Assembly: GCA_946480715.1 (NCBI GenBank)
Contig: CAMLKK010000079.1
Span: forward strand, 1-8,828
Length of the DNA stretch: 8,828 nucleotides
Direction of reading: 5' to 3'
Source of the DNA: an uncultured Bacteriovorax sp.
GTDB lineage: Bacteria; Bdellovibrionota; Bacteriovoracia; Bacteriovoracales; Bacteriovoracaceae
Shown here: positions 1-6,363 of the stretch, one piece after another
Numbering within the stretch: the stretch's first letter is position 1
Layout of the letters: every line of letters starts with the position of its first letter
Notes under the pieces: model-generated
What the model was told of the DNA's origin: nothing
Seen by the model: the letters and a program-made list of their open reading frames with translations, nothing else
Databases searched by the model: none
Made by a program: the position numbers and the translations under genes

Positions 1-590
1 TCTTCATTTGAGGCCATTGTTCCGCCAAGTTTTTTGAACTCGTCAGAGAATGCTTTTGCAAGACCTTTAGAGTAGTCAGATGTGTTCTCGATAAGAACAA
101 GTCCTTTTTTCTTTTTAAGTGTATTAAGAGCGAACTTCGCCATTACTACACCTTGGAAATCATCCGTGAAACAAGCGCGAGTGATATAATCACCAACTTG
201 AGTAACTTTTACGTTTGTTGCTGTTGGAGTGATGAATGGAATTTTTGCTTCTTGAACAATTGGAGCAGAAGCAAGAGCAAGTGATGAAGTCGGAGCTCCG
301 ATCATTACAGAAACTTTATCAACAGATAAAAGTTTTCTTGTAGCGTTCGTTGATTCGATGGCCTCTGATTTATCATCTTCGATGATCAGATCAAACTTTG
401 GGCCTTTAGCTTTTTTCAGTTTTTCGTAAGCGAGTTTGATCCCGTTTGCGTTTTCTTGACCGAAAGTGGCCGTCGCACCAGTGATAGGAGAGACTACACC
501 AACTTTTAAGTCAGCAGCGAACACAGAAGAAGTAAGCGCCATTGCAGTAGTAATTGCCAAAATTTTGTGTGGCAAGCGAGTAACTTTCAT
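1..590 (-). CDS. Branched-chain amino-acid-type ABC transporter periplasmic binding protein (5' part only)
   Basis: The fragment covers the first 196 residues; the 3' end lies beyond the left edge. It reads as the solute-binding subunit of a HAAT-family ABC importer (LivJ/LivK type, periplasmic-binding fold I). Residues 1-25 form a signal peptide (basic start, hydrophobic core, SSVFA then ADLKVG), so the mature protein should be periplasmic. Family landmarks follow in order: VGVVSPITGATATFGQENANG (about 30-50), the IIEDDKS strand (69-75), VMIGAPTSSLALASAPI (95-111), and IPFITPTATN (117-126). These match the N-lobe of Leu/Ile/Val-binding proteins and amide-binding relatives. The ATG at 590 is preceded by a strong Shine-Dalgarno, AAGGAG (plus-strand 598-603), 7 bases upstream. 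The true ligand cannot be told from the N-lobe, and no permease genes are visible because downstream lies off the window. Family assignment is firm; substrate is unknown. Confidence 0.9.
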   Translation of the reverse strand, partial: MKVTRLPHKILAITTAMALTSSVFAADLKVGVVSPITGATATFGQENANGIKLAYEKLKKAKGPKFDLIIEDDKSEAIESTNATRKLLSVDKVSVMIGAPTSSLALASAPIVQEAKIPFITPTATNVKVTQVGDYITRACFTDDFQGVVMAKFALNTLKKKKGLVLIENTSDYSKGLAKAFSDEFKKLGGTMASNE

Positions 591-686
591 TTGAACACTC
601 CTTAGTAAAATGAAACAGATAGAAGAATTTCGATCAAGAATACCTTGGAAATTCAAGCACATGACTTGTGGGCCTGTAAAGAAAAT

Positions 687-720
687 TAACAATCTTTAGT
701 TTACCTGACATAAATTGTTA
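687..720. repeat. Inverted repeat TAACAAT-N20-ATTGTTA in intergenic region
   Basis: Perfect 7-base arms lie at 687-693 and 714-720, separated by 20 bases, in the 217-base region between two divergent genes. They sit about 100 bases upstream of the binding-protein start. The arms are AT-rich and the loop is long, so this is more like a two-half-site protein-binding site than a terminator. Chance occurrence in AT-rich DNA is quite possible. Confidence 0.25.
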
Positions 721-767
721 GAAATACTCGAATATGAGAATTAACAAAAAGGATTTGGTTGTGGGTC

Positions 768-773
768 TATACT
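768..773 (+). promoter_or_regulatory. Possible -10 element (TATACT) for the small gene at 808
   Basis: TATACT matches the sigma-70 consensus TATAAT at five of six positions and lies 34 bases before the ATG at 808, a usual distance. There is no good -35 at 17 bases: the nearest candidate, TTAACA at 741-746, is 21 bases away. The call therefore rests on the -10 alone. Confidence 0.3.
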
Positions 774-807
774 CAAAAAGTCCCAACAAATTTCGAGCGA
801 GGTAAGC

Positions 808-1047
808 ATGACGAAAGACGATTTTAAACAAACACTAATCCGACAATACACAGAAGTGATTGATGAAATGATTGTCGAGAGTGAAACCGTCTATCGTAGC
901 CATTTAAACGTTGAAGAACTCGACTTTAAAGTGAAGTCTCTCATAAGGGCCGCGCGAGTTGATGGGCTAGATGAAACAATCATCTATGATTTAATTGAGA
1001 GAAAGGTTCCCAACTTTCGCAAGCTATCAATTAGTAAGGCCGCTTAG
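808..1047 (+). CDS. Small hypothetical protein, 79 residues
   Basis: I do not recognise a family. The product is a charged, soluble, mostly helical-looking protein with no signal peptide or membrane segment. It is acidic in the first half (DEMIVESETVY, NVEELDF) and basic towards the end (ERKVPNFRKLSISKAA). The start is supported by GAGG at 799-802, 5 bases before the ATG, and by a TATACT -10-like element upstream. The stop falls inside a 12-base tandem repeat that places further in-frame stops immediately after it (1057, 1069, 1072). It is convergent with the small membrane-protein gene, 20 bases away. Consistent codon use, a ribosome site and a leader of sensible length favour a real gene, but no function can be given. 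Confidence 0.6.
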   Translation: MTKDDFKQTLIRQYTEVIDEMIVESETVYRSHLNVEELDFKVKSLIRAARVDGLDETIIYDLIERKVPNFRKLSISKAA

Positions 1048-1078
1048 AAGACCACTTAGAAGACCGCTTAGTAAGACC
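1042..1078. repeat. 12-base tandem repeat (about 3 units) spanning two convergent stop codons
   Basis: Units are GCTTAGAAGACC (1042-1053), ACTTAGAAGACC (1054-1065) and GCTTAGTAAGACC (1066-1078, with one base inserted). Because the unit is a multiple of three, each copy gives an in-frame TAG to the plus-strand gene (1045, 1057, 1069, then TAA at 1072). On the minus strand the frame of the facing gene meets TAA at 1070-1068, 1058-1056 and 1046-1044. The repeat therefore closes both reading frames several times over. Confidence 0.85.
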
Positions 1079-1253
1079 ATTTGCCTACAAGATGGGCGAT
1101 CCATGTGAGGCCTGCGATCCAAAGCGCCACACCTATAAAGATGGCCACCGATGAGATCTCAAAGTGAGTTTTTTGGGACATGTGCATTGGTGGTTCACGG
1201 TGTTTTCTCAACCCACTTAAACGGTTAAATTCTGATTGTGCATGTGTTGCCAT
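1068..1253 (-). CDS. Small single-span membrane protein, 61 residues
   Basis: This is an unrecognised small protein with a 33-residue polar, His-rich N-terminal part and one hydrophobic helix at about residues 34-56 (SSVAIFIGVALWIAGLTWIAHLVG), ending in KWSY. The basic, His-containing N-terminal segment suggests the N-terminus faces the cytoplasm and the last few residues reach the periplasm. The ATG at 1253 is chosen because a perfect GGAGGT (plus-strand 1259-1264) lies 5 bases before it; the internal methionines at residues 23 and 25 have no such site. Its upstream region is shared with the divergent exported-protein gene. Its stop codon lies in the tandem repeat it shares with the convergent gene ending at 1047. 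Function is unknown; it could be an accessory subunit of a membrane complex, but nothing in the context points to one. Confidence 0.6.
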   Translation of the reverse strand: MATHAQSEFNRLSGLRKHREPPMHMSQKTHFEISSVAIFIGVALWIAGLTWIAHLVGKWSY

Positions 1254-1354
1254 AAAGCACCTCCAATTGATTAACTTGCAAATGACGGGACATAAAGTCG
1301 GTAAAAATTAGTGAGGTGATTTCTCTTTTTAAAGAGTGTGGTAAATACCCACTC

Positions 1355-1897
1355 ATGAAAAAATTAATCCTTGTAGTTCTCTCGCTTATTTCTTTTTCAG
1401 CGTTGTCTTCGACTTCCCAGTTGGTAAAGACATTTGATGGAGGCGCGGCCCGCTGTCAAGAAGGCGCTGATATCGGCACTCGTGCTTATCAACTTGTTCT
1501 TCTGAATGAGTCAAACACAAACACGCATAAAAAATTGGATTTTAAAGTTCGTCTTTTTGCTTGTGGAATTGATATCAAATTTCGCGAAGTAAAATTGAAT
1601 GATCTTGTTGCTCAGCCAGTACTTAACGTTGAAACAAATACACTTGGATCAATTTATACGAAACTTACGAAGACAAAACTTATGGCCTATACAGAAATGG
1701 GTGAGGTCTTCGGACAAGCATCTCTGGAAGAAAATGAAAAAGGCGAGATCTTAACGTCAGTGATTATCCCGCACCTAAAAATGCCTGCACAATTAGTGCT
1801 CAACCTCGAATCAGTTTACGTTGTTCGTTCTTTAGAAGGCGCAGAGCTGATGAGAGAGCCGATGGTGGCCGCTACTTATTTGCTCAATATTCGCTAA
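1355..1897 (+). CDS. Hypothetical exported protein, 180 residues
   Basis: I do not recognise the family. From the ATG at 1355 the product begins MKKLILVVLSLISFSALSS, a standard Sec signal peptide, so it should be periplasmic or outer-membrane associated. The mature part has two cysteines (C34 and C70 of the precursor) that could form one disulphide. It has alternating hydrophobic strands (AYQLVLLN, KLDFKVRLFACGIDIKF, QLVLNLESVYVV) suggesting a beta-rich domain. The frame is open further upstream to a GTG at 1316, which would add 13 residues in front of the double lysine. I prefer the ATG because it puts the basic residues at the N-terminus, although its ribosome site is weak and a good-looking GAGGTGAT lies too far upstream (1314-1321). 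It is convergent with the NamZ gene, with only 6 bases between the stops. Confidence 0.7.
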   Translation: MKKLILVVLSLISFSALSSTSQLVKTFDGGAARCQEGADIGTRAYQLVLLNESNTNTHKKLDFKVRLFACGIDIKFREVKLNDLVAQPVLNVETNTLGSIYTKLTKTKLMAYTEMGEVFGQASLEENEKGEILTSVIIPHLKMPAQLVLNLESVYVVRSLEGAELMREPMVAATYLLNIR

Positions 1898-1903
1898 GAA
1901 TTT

Positions 1904-3094
1904 CTAATATAACAAAATATTTTCACGTTGGTTGAGGAAGGTCTGATGACCTTTCTCTTCTATTTTTTTGAGTTCTGAATACGATCCCAAATTATTCACC
2001 CAGTGGCGAACTTCATCTGTTCCATTGATCAGATCGATGGCGAGTTTATGAAATTCATATTCGTAGGGTTTACTGTGAAATTCAAAAGCGTCACCTAACT
2101 CGCGTTTAAATTCACGGCAGAGCATTTGCGAGACGGCCCAAGATTTAAATTTATGATTGATTGTCGGATGGATGTGAACACCACCACAATTTTTTCCCTG
2201 ATGTTTTTGGAATGTAGGAAGGAAGATGATCGGACGAAGATTAAATCCTTCTGACAATCCTTCTTCGTGCATGCGTTTCATGACTCTCTCACAGAACGAG
2301 AAAGACTCAATTCCAGGGTATCCAGCGACTTCTAAAGCACGTGTTGTTCCACGCCCTTCAGAAACGTTTGTTCCTTCAAAGAGAACAGTTCCAGCAAATG
2401 TAATCGCGCCTTCAGCCGTTGGAAGGTTGGGAGAGGGAAGTACCCACGGAAGCCCAGTGTCTGTCCAATACATTGAGCGTTTCCAGTTTTTCATCGTGAT
2501 AACGTCGATGTTGCAATCTGTTTTTAAAACTTTTTTTCCAAACATTCCCACTTCACCCATCGTGAGTGAATGGCGTTGAGGAATTGGGTAGCGGCCAACA
2601 AATGATTCATATCCAGGTTGCAGAACAGTTCCTTCAATCATTTCTCCGGCCACAGGATTTGGTCGATCAAGAACAACGATTTTTAAATCGCGACCGACAA
2701 CTTTTTCCATAATGAGTGAGAGAGTTGAAATGTATGTGTAAACGCGCGTGCCTACGTCCTGCAGATCGACGATCAATGTATCAAGGCCTTCGAGCATTTC
2801 GTCTGTTGGCGTTCTCGTTTCCGAATACAATGAATAAACCGGAATTTTAAAATAGGGATGAACATAGTGAGATGTTTCAACCATGTTGTCTTGCACGTCA
2901 GTCACAAATCCATGCTGAGGTCCAAATAGTTTTTTTAAACGTGATCCAAAGAGTTTTTGGAGGAGCTGAACGCCGGTATTGAATTGAGAATCAATCGAAG
3001 CGCTATGACAGAGGTATCCGATATTTCCTTTGATTTGATCCTGGAGAGATTTCTCCGCTACTAATCGCTCAAGTCCCGTCACTACTTTTGTCAT
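1904..3094 (-). CDS. namZ: Exo-beta-N-acetylmuramidase NamZ-type (DUF1343, GH171)
   Basis: DUF1343 proteins include Bacillus subtilis NamZ, which releases N-acetylmuramic acid from the non-reducing end of peptidoglycan fragments. The 396-residue length and the motifs fit: LFGPQHGF (56-63), IPVYSLYSE (84-92), the highly conserved VDLQDVGTRVYTYIST (109-124), VLDRPNPVAG (141-150), WVLPSPNLPT (217-226), FEGTNVSEGRGT (239-250) and CGGVHIH (303-309). The ATG at 3094 follows AGGAAG, 4 bases upstream (plus-strand 3099-3104). Unlike secreted NamZ, this product has no signal peptide, so it is predicted to be cytoplasmic and to act on muropeptide-derived sugars already taken up. No other recycling gene (nagZ, murQ, amidase) is adjacent. 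It is divergent from thyA over a 138-base gap. Family assignment is secure; cellular location and exact substrate are inferred. Confidence 0.92.
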   Translation of the reverse strand: MTKVVTGLERLVAEKSLQDQIKGNIGYLCHSASIDSQFNTGVQLLQKLFGSRLKKLFGPQHGFVTDVQDNMVETSHYVHPYFKIPVYSLYSETRTPTDEMLEGLDTLIVDLQDVGTRVYTYISTLSLIMEKVVGRDLKIVVLDRPNPVAGEMIEGTVLQPGYESFVGRYPIPQRHSLTMGEVGMFGKKVLKTDCNIDVITMKNWKRSMYWTDTGLPWVLPSPNLPTAEGAITFAGTVLFEGTNVSEGRGTTRALEVAGYPGIESFSFCERVMKRMHEEGLSEGFNLRPIIFLPTFQKHQGKNCGGVHIHPTINHKFKSWAVSQMLCREFKRELGDAFEFHSKPYEYEFHKLAIDLINGTDEVRHWVNNLGSYSELKKIEEKGHQTFLNQRENILLY

Positions 3095-3136
3095 AAAACT
3101 TCCTAGATTCCTTTCCGTGAATGTTTAACTCCCTAA

Positions 3137-3165
3137 ATTTTTGAACAGCAAGGAATTTTTGTAAA
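3137..3165 (-). promoter_or_regulatory. Candidate sigma-70 promoter for the NamZ gene
   Basis: On the minus strand TTTACA (3165-3160; five of six consensus matches) is followed after 17 bases by AAAAAT (3142-3137; four of six). It lies about 43 bases before the start at 3094. Spacing is ideal, but the region is AT-rich, so this remains a prediction. Confidence 0.4.
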
Positions 3166-3173
3166 GGATTACT

Positions 3174-3202
3174 TTATCAACTGTCAGCTAAAACGCTAAG
3201 AT
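3174..3202 (+). promoter_or_regulatory. Candidate sigma-70 promoter for thyA-folA
   Basis: TTATCA (3174-3179) and TAAGAT (3197-3202) are separated by exactly 17 bases and lie 30 bases before the thyA start. Each hexamer matches consensus at four of six positions. No other promoter-like sequence is seen before folA, so both genes probably use this one. Confidence 0.4.
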
Positions 3203-3232
3203 AGAACAACACACACGCAATCGGAGACATTC

Positions 3233-4027
3233 ATGAAACAATATCACCAGCTCATGCAGCACGTTCTCGAGCATGGAACTAAAAAAGAAGATCGCACAGG
3301 AACGGGAACTGTTTCAGTTTTTGGTTACCAGGCCCGCTATAATTTAGCTGAGGGTTTTCCTCTCGTTACAACAAAAAAATTGCACCTTAAATCGATCATT
3401 CATGAACTGCTTTGGTTCCTTCAAGGTGAAACGAACATTAAATATCTAAAAGATAATGGCGTTTCCATCTGGGATGAATGGGCCGATGAAGAAGGGAACT
3501 TAGGGCCTGTTTATGGATCACAATGGAGATCTTGGCAGGGAGCAAATGGCGAAACGATTGATCAAATCGAAAGTGTCGTGAATCAAATCAAAAAAAATCC
3601 TGACTCAAGAAGATTGATTGTCTCTGCGTGGAACGTGGCCGAAATTGAAAAAATGGCACTTCCACCATGTCACGCTTTCTTCCAATTCTATGTGGCCGAC
3701 GGAAAACTTTCTTGTCAGCTTTATCAACGTTCAGCGGACATCTTTTTAGGAGTTCCGTTTAATATCGCTTCATATGCGCTTCTGACGATGATGATGGCGC
3801 AGGTAACAGGATTACAATACGGCGATTTCATCCATACGATGGGAGACGCTCACTTATATTTAAATCACATTGATCAAACGAAGCTTCAGCTTTCGCGCGA
3901 ATGCCGTCCGCTTCCAACAATGAAAATCAATCCAAACGTAAAAAGCATTTTTGATTTCAAATTTGAGGACTTTGAGCTTGTCGGATACGATCCGCATCCG
4001 CACATCAAAGCACCGGTTGCTATATGA
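3233..4027 (+). CDS. thyA: Thymidylate synthase (ThyA)
   Basis: The enzyme methylates dUMP to dTMP in the cytoplasm, using 5,10-methylene-tetrahydrofolate as carbon donor and reductant and leaving dihydrofolate. The protein is 264 residues, the same length as the E. coli enzyme, and its key residues fall at the same numbers. These include the folate/phosphate loop RTGTGT (21-26), the dimer-partner arginines R126-R127 in [11 protein letters not shown], the catalytic cysteine C146 in [13 protein letters not shown]166-S167-A168-D169, N177, and the H207/Y209 pair in DAHLYLNH. The ATG at 3233 follows GGAG (3223-3226) by 6 bases. The 3' end overlaps the dihydrofolate reductase start by 4 bases, so the enzyme that makes dihydrofolate is made together with the one that recycles it. 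It appears intact and functional. Confidence 0.98.
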   Translation: MKQYHQLMQHVLEHGTKKEDRTGTGTVSVFGYQARYNLAEGFPLVTTKKLHLKSIIHELLWFLQGETNIKYLKDNGVSIWDEWADEEGNLGPVYGSQWRSWQGANGETIDQIESVVNQIKKNPDSRRLIVSAWNVAEIEKMALPPCHAFFQFYVADGKLSCQLYQRSADIFLGVPFNIASYALLTMMMAQVTGLQYGDFIHTMGDAHLYLNHIDQTKLQLSRECRPLPTMKINPNVKSIFDFKFEDFELVGYDPHPHIKAPVAI

Positions 4028-4518
4028 TCGTCAGCATGGTCGTGGCCACAGGGCCAAAAGGTGAAATCGGAAAAGACAATAAACTTCTCTGGCATATCTC
4101 AGAGGATCTCAAAAATTTTAAGAAAATCACGACAGGGAAAATGATTGTCATGGGCCGCAAGACTTATGAATCAATCGGTAAACCACTTCCTAACAGAACT
4201 AATGTCGTCATTACTCGTGATGAAAAGTGGCAGGCACCTGAAGGTGTGATCGTCGTTCATGATCCACTTATGGCGTTTGATCTGGCCCTTGAAATTGAAG
4301 AAGAAAAAAATTTGGAAGATATGGAGATGATGGTTATTGGCGGTGGAGAGATTTTTGAAATCTTCATGCCGTACACGCAAAAAATTTATCTCTCTGAAGT
4401 TCCCTATAATGGACCGGCCGATGTCTTTTTTCCTAAGCTCACACTGAGCGAATGGTCGATTTCTGAAGAACAGAAATTCGAAGGATTTACTTTTAAAGTT
4501 CTTAGTCGCGCTGACTAG
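4024..4518 (+). CDS. folA: Dihydrofolate reductase (FolA)
   Basis: This cytoplasmic enzyme reduces dihydrofolate to tetrahydrofolate with NADPH and is the classical trimethoprim target. At 164 residues it is of normal size. Visible landmarks: the N-terminal strand [19 protein letters not shown], the substrate helix [12 protein letters not shown] (21-32) in which D28 corresponds to the catalytic Asp27 of E. coli, the cofactor motif [16 protein letters not shown] (43-58), IGGGEIF (105-111), and the C-terminal hairpin with KFEGFTF. The start codon overlaps the thyA stop as ATGA (4024-4027) and has no clear ribosome site of its own, so translation probably depends on ribosomes finishing thyA. A charged stretch [13 protein letters not shown] (90-102) makes the loop before IGGGE somewhat long and acidic. 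Its stop overlaps the convergent hydrolase gene by 4 bases. Confidence 0.97.
   Translation: MIVSMVVATGPKGEIGKDNKLLWHISEDLKNFKKITTGKMIVMGRKTYESIGKPLPNRTNVVITRDEKWQAPEGVIVVHDPLMAFDLALEIEEEKNLEDMEMMVIGGGEIFEIFMPYTQKIYLSEVPYNGPADVFFPKLTLSEWSISEEQKFEGFTFKVLSRAD
4515..4518. other. CTAG palindrome shared by two convergent stop codons
   Basis: The four bases CTAG give TAG on the plus strand (4516-4518, end of folA) and TAG on the minus strand (4517-4515, end of the hydrolase gene). The two coding regions thus overlap tail to tail by four bases, leaving no untranslated space for a terminator between them. Confidence 0.95.
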
Positions 4519-5504
4519 TGATTATAAACTTCTTCAGCGAATTCCAGAGCATCAACACCATCCTCTGATTTCATGTGCGCACTTTTTTTAACTAAAAAGA
4601 AAGTGTGCATCCACGTTTTTTTCAACCACACTTTGATGTTGCTGTAGTGAGAAGCTATCGCAGGTAATCCCTTTGGTCCCAAAATTAATTTTTCCTGCTC
4701 TTTAGGTGAAATCGCCCCGTATCCAATCGACATGACGACATCGCGAGTACCCATGAGAACTCCGATCTGCCAATCATCATAAAGTTCAAAAACAGGTCCA
4801 ATATCTTTAGCGACATGACCGTCATTGTAATCGATTTCCAGTCCAACATTTGAAAACGCACGCTGAAAAGATTGAAAGGATTGTTTGGAAAATTTCTTCC
4901 AAAAATCTTTTCCATAATGGAGTCCAGGAGAGTCAACGATCATCGTTTTTTTAGCGTTGGGAGAAACAATCGACTCAATATGTTTCCCATGAATCAAACT
5001 TCCAATGGCACCAGCTGATGCACCCCAAACAGTGACATCATTGAATGATTTAAAATCATCAATGAATTTTTGATCGCGAAGAAAATTGAGGGCAAGAAGT
5101 GTATTGGTGTATCCCACGTGATGAATTTTTTTGCCGTTGTAATTTTCAATATGATCACCAGCATGAACATCACCTGTGCAATAAGGAAAATAAATCATCG
5201 TGTGATCACGAAAGGGATTATAAGATCGATCGGCCGTAAAAACGCTGAAACTTTTGACGTTAGGAATAGGGTAGATCCAGGCCTTCGGAATGACCGCCGT
5301 ACATGATAGTCTGTCCCAACAGACACCACCACCCATAAATTCAACGAGCAGCTTTTCAGAAGAACCACGGTTGAAAAAAATGTAGTACTGATCACCGTTT
5401 CCGCATTTTGCACCGGGGATCGCAATTTTTTTAAAATCGTGAATGAAATCTTTTGCCGTAGCAACACTTGTTAACAAGAGCAGGCAAAAAAACCATAATT
5501 TCAC
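4515..5504 (-). CDS. Exported pectinacetylesterase/Notum-family alpha/beta-hydrolase
   Basis: The 329-residue product starts with a signal peptide (MKLWFFCLLLLTSVATA, then KDF) and carries the marks of the pectinacetylesterase family, whose members hydrolyse acetyl esters on pectin or, in animal Notum, a fatty-acyl ester on Wnt. Seen here are LVEFMGGGVCWD (53-64; Gly-rich oxyanion loop), YFPYCTGDVHAGD (105-117), and the nucleophile motif GASAG (161-165; S163). YDDWQIG follows (242-248; D243 the likely acid), with a late histidine in TWMHTFF (H300). Cysteines C34, C62, C68 and C109 could form disulphides as in the family. The GTG start at 5504 overlaps the stop of the upstream gene as GTGA, with AAGG 7 bases before it, implying translational coupling. 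The natural substrate is unknown; a periplasmic or secreted carbohydrate or lipid esterase is the safe reading. Confidence 0.85.
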   Translation of the reverse strand: MKLWFFCLLLLTSVATAKDFIHDFKKIAIPGAKCGNGDQYYIFFNRGSSEKLLVEFMGGGVCWDRLSCTAVIPKAWIYPIPNVKSFSVFTADRSYNPFRDHTMIYFPYCTGDVHAGDHIENYNGKKIHHVGYTNTLLALNFLRDQKFIDDFKSFNDVTVWGASAGAIGSLIHGKHIESIVSPNAKKTMIVDSPGLHYGKDFWKKFSKQSFQSFQRAFSNVGLEIDYNDGHVAKDIGPVFELYDDWQIGVLMGTRDVVMSIGYGAISPKEQEKLILGPKGLPAIASHYSNIKVWLKKTWMHTFFLVKKSAHMKSEDGVDALEFAEEVYNH

Positions 5505-6352
5505 TTGATGGCCTTCATCTCATTGAGGTCACGTTCGTAATCATCACGCCAGCTATCAGCAAGAGTGTTTTCTTTGAGACTTAATCCGCAGTACGTGCGG
5601 GCCGCTGTGACTAAACGTTCTTCTTCTCTTGTGAATCCTAAATAAGGAACAAAGTTTCCGTAACCTTTAATGAAGAAACTATCTTCGCCATTTTTATAGC
5701 TGTAGTTTTGGCATTGATTAGGATTGTTGCTGTCAACAAAACCAACTTCGTATCCATTTGGCATTGAACGAATGCCCATCACTAGCCATGAATGCGAAGT
5801 GATGCCTTTAATTTGCAGTTTTTGATAAGCGACTTTTTGTTTTGTTTCTACATATGTAAAAAGCTGATCGAGTGATGCTTTTAGTTTTGATGGTTCAATT
5901 CGTGTGTCTCCTTGAAGTCCATCCATCCAACTGCCGAGAACAACACCATCATAAATTTGCCAATCATTAAGTTCAGATTGAATTTCTTTTTGAGCATGTT
6001 TTGAAAACTCTGCAAAATTAGCAAAACCGGGAATAGTGAATACATTTTCGCCACGACGAATTTCTTTAATCAATTTTTTTAGATCACGTGCATTGGGTTT
6101 TGCAAGATCAGGGCGAAAAACCGCAAGATAGAGAACGTTTCTTTGAAAGCGGGAATGCCACCAGCAGACACCACCATTAAAAAGTCCGCCATCATTTTTA
6201 AAACTCATAAGATTAACTGGATCAGCAGAAAATTCACGCACTCTCATTTCATTGTTGTTAAATCGTGAACAGAAATCCTCTTTTGTATGAGGTAGTGTTC
6301 CAGCAGTTGCTGTCATTGATAAACTCAATAGCGTTAGAAGAATGAATTTCAT
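5501..6352 (-). CDS. Hypothetical exported protein with papain-like Cys-His-Asp pattern
   Basis: I cannot name a family. The 283-residue product has a signal peptide (MKFILLTLLSLSMTATAG) and is predicted to be periplasmic or secreted. Three sites in the right order resemble a papain-like (C1/C39/transglutaminase-type) catalytic core. The first is NGGVCWWHSRF with C63 at the head of a probable helix. The second is TSHSWLVMGI with H187 at the start of a strand, followed by a hairpin (SMPNGYEVGFV), and the third is the D207-S208-N209 turn. A role as peptidase, amidase or transglutaminase is therefore possible but unproven. Other cysteines are C28, C214 and C255. The ATG at 6352 follows AGGAAG by 7 bases. 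It lies 11 bases after the second TPM gene, and its stop overlaps the pectinacetylesterase-like gene (GTGA), so the last two proteins are probably made in step and may act together outside the cytoplasm. Confidence 0.75.
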   Translation of the reverse strand: MKFILLTLLSLSMTATAGTLPHTKEDFCSRFNNNEMRVREFSADPVNLMSFKNDGGLFNGGVCWWHSRFQRNVLYLAVFRPDLAKPNARDLKKLIKEIRRGENVFTIPGFANFAEFSKHAQKEIQSELNDWQIYDGVVLGSWMDGLQGDTRIEPSKLKASLDQLFTYVETKQKVAYQKLQIKGITSHSWLVMGIRSMPNGYEVGFVDSNNPNQCQNYSYKNGEDSFFIKGYGNFVPYLGFTREEERLVTAARTYCGLSLKENTLADSWRDDYERDLNEMKAIK

Positions 6353-6363
6353 AAAGGGTCTTC

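Noticed and set aside
1042..1078. Possible CRISPR-like repeat
   Set aside because: The 12-base units are directly adjacent with no spacers; this is a simple tandem repeat.
1896..1925. AT-rich AAAATATTTT palindrome between the convergent stops as a terminator
   Set aside because: The stem would be short and made only of A-T pairs with no following T-run on either strand, so it is too weak to call.
2226..2579. Plus-strand open frame of 117 codons
   Set aside because: It lies antisense inside the well-supported NamZ gene, has no recognisable motif, and its openness follows from the codon use of the real gene.
4171..4380. Minus-strand open frame inside folA
   Set aside because: It is antisense to the conserved folA coding region, with no ribosome site and low-complexity Phe-rich sequence.
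5070..5306. Plus-strand open frame of 78 codons
   Set aside because: It is antisense to the pectinacetylesterase-like gene whose motifs are clear; no start signal supports it.
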